Origin: Ditylenchus dipsaci
Lineage: Eukaryota > Nematoda > Chromadorea > Rhabditida > Anguinidae
Length of the DNA stretch: 64,000 bases
Direction of reading: 5' to 3'
Assembly: GCA_004194705.1 (NCBI GenBank)
Contig: SADC01000151.1
Location: 1 to 64,000 of the forward strand
The notes below the pieces were generated by a model. The model made no database searches. It was not told where the DNA came from and saw nothing but the letters and a program-made list of their open reading frames with translations. The position numbers and the translations under genes are program-made. Positions 56,181 to 64,000 of the stretch are shown piece after piece (positions within the stretch are counted from its first letter, which is position 1; every line of letters starts with the position of its first letter).

Positions 56181-56343
56181 CAAAATATCCGCGGATAAAT
56201 CCGTGGATATATCCGCGGATTCATCCTCAGCTGCGGATATTTCTATCCGTGATTGTTACTACGGGTTTTTATCCGCGGATATTTCTATCCACGGATTTTA
56301 TCCGTATCCGCGGAGTTTATCCGTTGATTGTTACTACCACCCC
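56163..56343. mobile_element. TATCCGCGGATA palindrome-array element
   Basis: The ends GGGGTGTAGTAACAATCA and TGATTGTTACTACCACCCC. The body is repeats of TATCCGCGGAT in both senses. No clear target duplication found. Confidence 0.65.
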
Positions 56344-57494
56344 TGGTGGTAACAACATTATTATTTTTTAAATAAAAGTTATAAACTATTCTGTAAAAGA
56401 CAGTAAGCCTCAAGTGGGTTGGGTAACCACCGGGTACCTCCTCTAGACCATTAAAACCAAGTGGTCGTCCACTTGGATCAAATTTTTTTTTTACATTTTT
56501 CATGTTCCAAATCCTGTTTCTGGAATCCTTCAGACACGCTGAAAATGGTTTGATAGTAGTGAAGCAAGGTTTGTATAATATTTTTTGACTATTGGGATAC
56601 ATCTGATTTTGCCAAAACTCGTTTTCACCAAGACTCGAAAAATACCTGAGAAAACGGCATTTTACAAACCATCTTCAAACCATCTTCACCATGCCCTAAT
56701 CAGTCTAGGAAACAGGGTTTGAAACATGAAAAACGTAAAAAAAAAGTTTTTGATCCAAGTGGACGACACTTGGATTTAATTAATGCATGGATTATCCAGT
56801 GAAACTGAGGTGAATCATGAAAAAAAATTTGCCCAGATTTTGGGATTTGGGTGGCAAACCTCGCAAATTTGGTTCAATCAAACCCAATCCACCACATGAT
56901 TTACGTTAGAATAAATGATTATTCTTGATTTTGACTAAAATTTTATTTTTGGCCATCCAGCTGGAAATCCACTTGGATATCCCCTGAACCATGGGTACCT
57001 ACCCTAGGTTTCGAAGTTTGTGTGGGCAAAAACAGTTTTGGTATGGTCTAACCATGTTCAGCGTAAAATTTTGAGCAGGATACCTCCTCAGAATATGTAT
57101 CTACCCGATATGGGTTTTAGTTAGTGAAATCGCCATTTTGGTATTGACAAACCGTGTTCAGCACATGATTTTAGGTAAGATAGGATAGTTTTCTGACTAA
57201 CTTGAAAAAATTTCCAATTTTCCAAAAATTGTAGACCGAAGCCTCAGTCATCAATTTTACATGGAAAATTTTCCAATTTTCCACTTTCCATTTTCCACTT
57301 TTCAAATAGTGAAACAGAAGCGGAAATTTTCCGTGGAATTTTCCACTTTTCACTTTCCACTTTCCATTTCCAATTTTCCATTTTCCAAAATGTTAGTGAA
57401 ACAGAAAATGACTTTCCATTTTCCACTTTCCATTTTCGATCTTCAATTAGTGAAATAGGCCCCCGGGCGGTAATTAGAAGCATGCAATTTTTTC

Positions 57495-57640
57495 AAACTT
57501 CAAGTGGTTCAAAACTCGTGTTTTCATTTACTGTTTGAGCTGTGTAAAAAGTGCCTGTTAGATTTTTGAAATCCCTCTCAGGCACTTTTTACACAGCTCA
57601 AACATTAAATGAAAACACGAATTTTGAACCACTTGAAGTT
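57495..57640. repeat. Palindromic MITE of 146 bp
   Basis: The arms AACTTCAAGTGGTTCAAAAC and complement, with an inner match AGCTGTGTAAAAAGTGCCTG / complement. Confidence 0.7.
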
Positions 57641-58007
57641 AGGGGGGGGCGGCAATTAGAGGAAATACGGTATATGACTCCTAATCTAAGGTGTCCGATC
57701 CGATTTTTCGGCTGTTTTGAGCCACTTAGCAAAGAGAAATACAAGAAAAGTGGTCATAAATCGGTGAAATTTTTATTTAAAACATGCCTCACAAAAGGGT
57801 GGCTGAGTCTAAAGAAAACAGCCGAAATCAATGACATAGCAATGCAATAACCATTCTACCTGCTGTTAAGTGGCTCAAAACAGCCGAAAAATCGGATTGG
57901 AGACCTAGATAAGGAGTCATATAAGCAAACGAGAAATTAGTCGGAGAAAAAAGAAAATTAGTCGGAAATAAGGACTGACTGCGACTCGCTACAATTGTGA
58001 CTGGCAA

Positions 58008-58495
58008 ACCTTTTTCTTGCCGTAAAAATACGTCTTTTTGCCGCAAATTCACTTATTTTTGCCACAAAAGCCTTTTTTCGCCGCAAAAAAATTGCCGTAG
58101 AAATACTTATTTTTTGTTGCAGAAAGACTTTTTTGCCGTGAAAACACTTTTTTTGCCGCCAAATCACTTTTTTCTGCCGCAAATAAATTTTCTGCCCATT
58201 TACTTTTTTTGCCGTAAAAGTACTTCTTTTTGCAGCAACTTTTTCCTTCATTTTGCCGCAAATTTACTTTTTCTTGCCGCTAATTTACTTTTTTCTGCTG
58301 CAAATTTTTTTTTTCGCTAATTTACTTTTCTTTGCCGCAAATATACTTTATTATGCCGTAATTTACTTTTTTCTGCCGTAAATTCGCTTTTTTCTGCCGC
58401 AACTTTTTTGAATTTCTTCGTCGCTAATTTTACTTGGTTCGCCGCTTTTCTGCCTGTTATCTATGTTTTTGACCTTTTTTCAGCGTTTATTATAA
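58008..58495. repeat. TTTTTTGCCGCAAATTTAC array, copy 1
   Basis: Begins GGCAAACCTTTTTCTTGCCG and ends GTTATCTATGTTTTTGACC then CAGCGTTT. Units of about 18-20 bp. A direct second copy lies at 58,954-59,840. Confidence 0.75.
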
Positions 58496-58785
58496 GCACT
58501 TTATAAACACACTCTTTGAAAGTGCCAATAGGTATGCGGCCAATGGCGGCATTCTTTGATGGTGGATTGAACCATGTACTACTCCAATCTTCTCCGAATT
58601 TTCTAAGCTAATTTTTTTCCATGCCTTTTCAATGCTCGTTTCAAAAATTCCACATTCGGGTAAACTTCGCATATGCAATTTTTACCAAAATGCTTCACAC
58701 AGCATAATCCAGCGGATTCAAATCAGGTGAGTTTGGTGGCCACTCGCCATCGGCATTCCTCCAGTGCGTGTCACTGAGGGGGTCT
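58490..58785 (-). pseudogene. Tc1/mariner-type transposase fragment
   Basis: The minus strand reads NADGEWPPNSPDLNPLDYAV, the signature around the catalytic aspartate of Tc1/mariner transposases (WPxxSPDLNPLDY). It is followed after a frame break by SILVKIAYAKFTRMWNF and, in further frames, by an altered C-terminus. Only the last third is present, between the two array copies. Confidence 0.75.
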
Positions 58786-58953
58786 TTATAGTCTTTTGGA
58801 TAAATAATTCATTCTTATTCGGGAGAGGAAATCAATCACACAAAGTTCACCTTTTACAGACCTTTAAGTAGAACTTCCATTTTTAAGTACCGTCTGTACT
58901 CTATTAAACAGATATGAGAGAATCGGATCGCAGTTGCCGCTCAATTTAATTAG

Positions 58954-59840
58954 GGCAAACCTTTTTCTTGCCGTAAAAATACTTTTTTTGCCGCTAATTT
59001 AGGGGTATAGACGTTTCTCGAAAATGAAACTTTTTTCATTTTCGAGAAACGTTTCTCGAATTTGAAACTCAAAGAGTAAAATATCTCTAGGTGTATACCT
59101 TATTTAGACATATCAAGGGTATTTGGCTGAATGTGATGGCCAAAGTCCAGCATATTCCACATTGCGGGGGTTAGGGGTTAACACATGTATGTACGCTTAT
59201 CCCTTGCAATGTGGAGTGTGCTGGTCTTTGGCCGCGAAGCGGCCAAATACCCTTGGTATGTCTAAATAAGTATCTTTACAGGTACATATATACCCTAGAG
59301 ATATTTTACTCTTTTGAGTTTCAAATTCGAGAAACGTTTCTCGAAATGAAAAAAGTTTCATTTTCGAGAAACGTCTATGCACCCTAATTTACTTTTTTTG
59401 CCGCAAAAGACTTTTTCCTGCCGTAAAAATTTGCCGTAGAAATACTTATTTTTGCCGTAAAAAGACTTTTTCTTGCCGCAGAAATACTTTTTTTTGCCGC
59501 TAATTTACTTTTTCTTGCCGCTAATTTACTTTTTTCTGCATCAAATGTGCGTTTCGCCAATTTAACTTTTTTTTGCCGTAAAATACTTTTTTTTGCCGCA
59601 ACTTTTTCCTTCATTTTGCCGCAAAATTAATTTTTTTTGCCGCAAAAGTACTTTTTATTGTCGTTGATTTACTTTTTTCTGCCGCAAATTTTTTTTTCGC
59701 CAATTAACTTTTTTTAGCCGCAAATTTACTTTTTCCTGCCGCAACTGTTTTGAATTATTTTACTGTTAATTTACTTGGTTTGCCGCTTTTTCTGTCTGTT
59801 ATCTATGTTTTTGACGCTTTTTTTCAGCGTTTTTTATAAC
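58954..59840. repeat. TTTTTTGCCGCAAATTTAC array, copy 2
   Basis: Same start and end as copy 1 and the same orientation. Longer because of the element at 59,002-59,384. Confidence 0.75.
59002..59384. mobile_element. 383-bp foldback element inside array copy 2
   Basis: The ends GGGGTATAGACGTTTCTCG and CGAGAAACGTCTATGCACCC. Nearly palindromic throughout. TAATTTA flanks both sides (58,995-59,001 and 59,385-59,391), a 7-bp or worn 8-bp duplication. Confidence 0.8.
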
Positions 59841-60689
59841 AATGTTCATTCTCAACAGATAGCTTTTTGAACACAGAAATAATTCCTGCTTACATTTATA
59901 TTTCACACCTTGTAGTTGAAGTACCCAAGAAAACTCTTGTTTAGGTGTCCTAATAGTTGTAAAAGAGATGTATAACTCAAGTAGTGGTACCTGGGTGGTG
60001 ATAATTCTTCTAGAAGTCTTCTAGAACAACATTCGCAATTTTGTCCGATGGCAGAACACATTATTTAGGTAATCGTATCGAGGTGGTATTACCTAGTCTG
60101 TTCGGGTACCAACAGGTACGTACCGTAAATCTTCTATCAATTCCTCGTAGGGGATAAATTTGGTTCGTAAAATCGATGTTTTCCATTAAAACGCCATTAA
60201 ATAGCATTTTTTGGACACAATACCATGGTTTCATTACTTCTGCTTGAATCCAAAATATTTTTATTCTACAGGTAGTACTCTTTCACTATGATACCTGGTG
60301 GTTTCTGATCCACCCTGATGCCTACTGTTCCTTTGAAAACTATTTGAAAAACTATCTGAGAAACCGCATCTTTTATATTTATAATTATATTTGAAATTCG
60401 TGCCTAAAAAGATTTGCCGAAGTTCAGTTTGCCCAAATGAGCAGGAACCGTGCATGCACCCTGGATCAGGTATTTTTAACATTATAATTTGTTAAATCTT
60501 TTCAATTTTATAATATTTTCAAATAGTTCGGATGATTGAGGTTGTTTAGCGCAGTCTGGTGTAACTAGAGCTGCTTCAGATGTTTTTAGTGGTTCGGGGT
60601 TGTTTGAAGTGATTTGGGTTAGTTCGGGGTAGTATACGCTAGAAGACTAATGCAAACTGAAGGATTAGAGTACACTTCAAATTCGATAT

Positions 60690-61460
60690 AACATCGGAAA
60701 AAGCTTTTTACTGGAGCAAAAAGACTTTTTTGGGTCAACTTTTAGCTGGAGCAAAAATACTTTTATTTGGCGCAAAAAGACTTTTATTCGGCGCAAAAAG
60801 ACTTTTTTTGGGTCAAATTTTAGCTGGAGCAAAAATACTTTTATTTGGCGCAAAAAGACTTTTATTCGGCGCAAAAAGACTTTTTTTGGGTCAAAAGACT
60901 TTTTTTGGGCCAAAAAACTTTTTTTGGAGCAAATTATCTTTCTTTGGTGCAATTTTTATAGTTGTAATTCTGCATTCCCTTTTATTTTCTAACACGTAAA
61001 GTATGTTTTTGGGATTAAACTGTTTTTTGGCAGGTTTACTAAGAAGCGGTTAAATTTTTGCGAGAAAAATCGATTGAGCTGATCAGAATTCCAGTCAGAT
61101 GGACTTTATCGCTCAGAAGATTAGTTTAGGGTGGTTCAAAGTGGAATAAAGTGCAATTCTGAACGATAAAGTCCATCTGACTGGAATTCTGATCCGTTCA
61201 ATTAATTTTTCTCGCAAAAATTTAACCGCTTCTTAGTAAACTCCCCAGAAACAGTTTAATCCCCAAAAACATACTTTACGTGTTAGAAAAATAAAAGGGA
61301 ATGCAGAATTACAACTATAAAAATTTGCACTAAAAGAAAGCCAATTTGCTCCAAAAAAAAAAAGTTTTTTTGACCCAAAAAAGTCTTTTTGACCCAAAAA
61401 AAAGTCTTTTGAACCAAATAAAGTCTTTTTGCTCCAGCTAAAATTTGACCCAAAAAAGCC
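60690..61460. mobile_element. Foldback element with GGAGCAAAAAGACTTTT arrays
   Basis: The left array (60,700-60,935) and the complementary right array (61,345-61,450) enclose a palindrome (60,940-61,330) with inner arms TCCAGTCAGATGGACTTTAT and complement. Further GCTGCAAATAGACTTTT units follow to about 61,600. Confidence 0.7.
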
Positions 61461-61872
61461 AGTAGCGTCCTCTTCTCTGCAGCAAAAAAACTTTCTTGCT
61501 GCAAATAGACTTTTTTTTGCTGCACATCGGCTTTTTTCAAAAATTCCTTTTTTACAACTGAGAAAGCTTTGTTCTTTCGAAATTTCACCAAAATCTTTTT
61601 TTTGGCGCTGAAAATTTGTGAGCACTGGATTAAATGGCACTTTTGACAAGAAATTACCAAGGTGTGACAAAATGCAGTTTATTTTAAAGGTTCTCAACAA
61701 GAGTCCTGAAGTAAGCACATTTAATTTTTTAACGATTTGTGAATAACATTCATTCAAACATTCAGCCAAGAGCGATAAATTATGGCTGTATTGGTAATAG
61801 GTTTGCAATTATCATTGCTGACAAAGCCAGATCAAATATTAGGAAAGGCAGGGATTAATAGGTCGATCTATT

Positions 61873-63758
61873 CTATTCATTAAATTTCATCAAATGCATT
61901 TTCTTAGTTCTCAATCGAAGCAATTGCTGTTTAGCATGTTCGAATTCGTTGAGCACCTTCATAATTCTCCAGTGCATGCTTCCACTCATCCTGAAAATTA
62001 AATTTTAATCTTTTTCACATCACACACACATCACGCAGTTACCCAATTCTCTGCATCAATGTGCCATACTTCAGTGATCTGAGCACACTGCTCGCAATAA
62101 ATTGTCTGTTCTGATGCAAGCATTGAATGGAAATCTTCAATGTTCCACTTCCTTCTGTACAAAGCCCAACTTTAGAATATATCTTTGACTGAAACTAGTT
62201 GGATTTGGGATTTTAAAATTTTATGGGTCAAATTAACACTGAGGATACTGTGCATGACTTTTGGGACTTTCGATTTAGAATTTCACGGGACAGCCTAAAA
62301 AACAGTTAAAAAGTCATTTAATCATTAAATTTCAAATTTGACTCGAGACAACAAACATCTGAACAAAATTTGAAAAAAAATTGAATTGCTGACAGGCATG
62401 TGCACGGCCGAAAACGGCCGAAGCGGGCCCTGGATTTTCTCTGACTTTTTTCAGACTTTTTAGAAAAAGTTTACCATCTGATAGCTAAGATTTCAGGCTA
62501 CAAAATGCTTTTCTCCGGGCCGGGTTTTGAAATTTTTTTTGACCAACGGCCTTATTTTTTATTTTTTTTACAATAAAGTAATTCGTTTGTAGGCTTTTTG
62601 GTCAAAAAACACCCTTTTTCAAAAATGGCACAAGATTGGGCTAGAAAACAATAGCGTCAGAAATAGCGTCACCTAACCATGCCAAATATATATAGAGATT
62701 CTCAAATGGAAGTTGTGCATATTCAGTTGAATTTTCTGAGTGACTGGACTATGCAGGGTAAAAAATTTCAGTACCTGTTTATTTATGGGGCCTATTTTAA
62801 TCCTAAAAATTTGTAACTTGTTAGATATTTTTTTTTTGATTATTTCCTAAACAAAGAATCTTTTTGATCAAAAATTTGATCAAAAGCTGATTAACCTTGT
62901 TGCCAAGGTTAAAAGTCGAATTTTGGTTTATTTTTTTGCAATAAAGTAATTCGTTTGTAGGAAATTGTCAGAAAACAAATGTTACGTCGAAATTTTTTTT
63001 AAAAATTCACTTAGAAGTCGACTTTTAACATGATTCACAATATATTATAAAATGCACCCTCTAGGTGAAAAGTGCCAAAATTTCGAAGTAAATAATATAT
63101 TTTGTTATTTACTACATTTTTATTTTTAATTTAATTGTCGGGATATTTCAGTTACCGTACATTCTCTAATAATTCCCCATGGGGATTATTTTTCAACCCC
63201 TTAAAAATCGGAAAAATTTGAGGTCGATTTTAAGATTTTCGGGCAGTCGACAAAAATTTGAAAAGCGGAATAAGGAGAGCTCGTGATAATTAACAAAACG
63301 CGAAAACAGATTTGGAAATGTTTGCTCTAGGCTGAGATATGAGGTCGGTAGGGTGGGGAATTATTAGAGAGTGGAGTTTATTAGAGAGTGGGTGATTAAT
63401 AGAGAATATACGGTATAGTGTTTCTTTATTTGCACCTACCCATTGTTCATTTGCATCTCTAGATCCAGCAAACTCTAAATTTTTCAGATCAACAGCCTGT
63501 CCTAGATATAATTCCTCATAGTTGCCTGATGACTGTGTGGGTTGACCACCTCCAGCAGTCAACACCTTGCCTGTATTGACCAGGCTGGATGGGCAAGCCC
63601 ATAGAGGCGTACCCATCTATATAGAAGCGATGCCAATTGTCTTCAGAGACAATTCTTAGTAGTAGTCTTGGCCAGGTGACCACTTCACCATACTTTCTTC
63701 TCCAGGTGGGGTACGCTAGAGTGAATTGAATTGGCAGACTGAATCTGACTACGTCATT
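61873..63758 (-). CDS. MKS1 (B9-domain transition-zone protein), 3' part
   Basis: MKS1 is a B9-domain protein of the ciliary transition zone, which gates protein entry to cilia. Three exons: 63436-63758, 62043-62154 and 61873-61990 (TAG at 61873-61875). The N-terminal part lies beyond 64,000. The B9 domain shows FSLPIQFTLAY, TWPRLLLRIVSEDNWHRFYI, DGYASMGLPIQPGQYRQGV and ELYLGQAVDLKNLEF. The second exon gives EGSGTLKISIQCLHQNRQF, matching the GTVTFRLHC block. The C-terminal helix is IMKVLNEFEHAKQQLLRLR, as in MKS1 rather than B9D1 or B9D2. Two one-base breaks near 63,525-63,550. The intron carries the MITE at 63,153-63,415. Confidence 0.88.
63153..63415. mobile_element. TACCGTA-family MITE in an MKS1 intron
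   Basis: The ends TACCGTACATTCTCTAATAA and TTAATAGAGAATATACGGTA, TA at each end. Shares the GGGGATTATTTTTCAACCCC block with 10,421-10,667. Confidence 0.8.
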
Positions 63759-63795
63759 CTCAAAATTAGGTTTTTACTAAACAATTTTGCTTTAA

Positions 63796-64000
63796 AGGGC
63801 ATGCCCGTGCGTTTCAAAAGTTAAGGCGGGGCCAGCAATTTTTTGAATCGTTCTATTTTTCACTCGTTTTGCGTCAATCTAATATTAATGACCTTATACT
63901 ACTTTTAAAACTAGGCAGAAAACTTAAAAAGTCTGAATGCGTATGCATGTAAAACTTGATCGAGAAAGAAAAAAGTGCTGGTCCCCGCCTTTTCTCCGTG
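63796..64000. mobile_element. TTAA-type MITE cut by the window edge
   Basis: TTAA at 63,792-63,795 followed by AGGGCATGCCCGTGC, in the opposite orientation to the copy at 43,683-43,903. It reads through GAAAAAAGTGCTGG to the window end. Its far end is outside. Confidence 0.8.

Larger units (their letters stand above)
55523..57672. mobile_element. TACCGTATTTCCTCTA-ended element
   Basis: The ends TACCGTATTTCCTCTAGTTA and complement (AATTAGAGGAAATACGGTA). Inner arrays of TTTCCACTTTCCATTTTCC and complement at 55,560-55,770 and 57,245-57,445. Contains the SINE-like segment, the TATCCGCGGATA element and a palindrome listed separately. Confidence 0.65.
54206..57966. mobile_element. CCGACTAATTT array pair enclosing two insertions
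   Basis: The left arrays (54,206-54,303 and 55,483-55,518) and the right array (57,925-57,966, TTAGTCGGAGAAAAAAG) are inverted to each other. Two elements lie between them: 54,306-55,464 and 55,523-57,672. Outer ends not resolved. Confidence 0.55.

Noticed and set aside
58008..59840. Regular arrays that could suggest CRISPR
   Set aside because: Units are contiguous and degenerate, with no spacers of even length, no cas genes, and a eukaryotic setting.

Overview
This is eukaryotic nuclear DNA, almost certainly from an invertebrate animal. It is AT-rich, its genes are split into many small exons, introns are often about 45-60 bp, and most 3' splice sites read TTTTCAG or a close variant. The recognised genes are all animal genes, several tied to cilia or centrioles. 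The TTTTCAG acceptor and short introns would suit a nematode-like lineage, but I cannot name the species. There are no bacterial operons, no CRISPR array and no rRNA. I found no confident functional tRNA, only tRNA-like repeat heads.

Genes: the terminal exon of an unrecognised + strand gene (0.13-2.76 kb), split by a transposon; a UPF0462/C4orf33 homologue (5.67-6.72 kb, minus); one very long Piezo mechanosensitive channel gene, start codon to stop codon (37.97 down to 10.00 kb, minus); a NOL8-like nucleolar protein (44.12-45.86 kb, plus); the centriole cartwheel protein SAS-6 (53.81 down to 51.33 kb, minus); and the 3' part of the transition-zone protein MKS1 (63.76 down to 61.87 kb, minus, running off the right edge). 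They do not form an operon. SAS-6 and MKS1 both belong to centriole/cilium biology, but they lie 8 kb apart and each looks like an independent unit.

Most of the rest is transposon DNA, often nested. Four kinds recur. (1) Elements of about 0.4-2.2 kb whose inverted ends are short-period tandem arrays; most start with GG and are bounded by an 8-bp, sometimes imperfect, direct repeat. One encodes a FLYWCH zinc-finger protein. (2) hAT-type non-autonomous elements (ends CAGGG or TAGGGTTG, 8-bp duplications) plus a decayed hAT transposase. (3) TA-flanked Tc1/mariner/pogo-type MITEs and foldback elements, some nearly perfect palindromes of 0.6-1.2 kb. (4) TTAA-flanked MITEs. tRNA-derived SINE heads occur singly and as inverted pairs. 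Gene-free stretches are 2.8-5.6, 6.7-10.0, 38.0-44.1, 45.9-51.3 and 53.8-61.9 kb; the repeats listed below account for most of them.

Reading-frame caution: Piezo, MKS1 and NOL8 are each interrupted at several places by a one-base frame break. At nearly all of these, adding one base, usually to a short run of identical bases, restores the conserved protein. This looks like under-called bases in a long-read assembly, so ORF lengths in this window understate the real exons. Family assignments rest on recalled protein families and motif matching by eye; no search was run.
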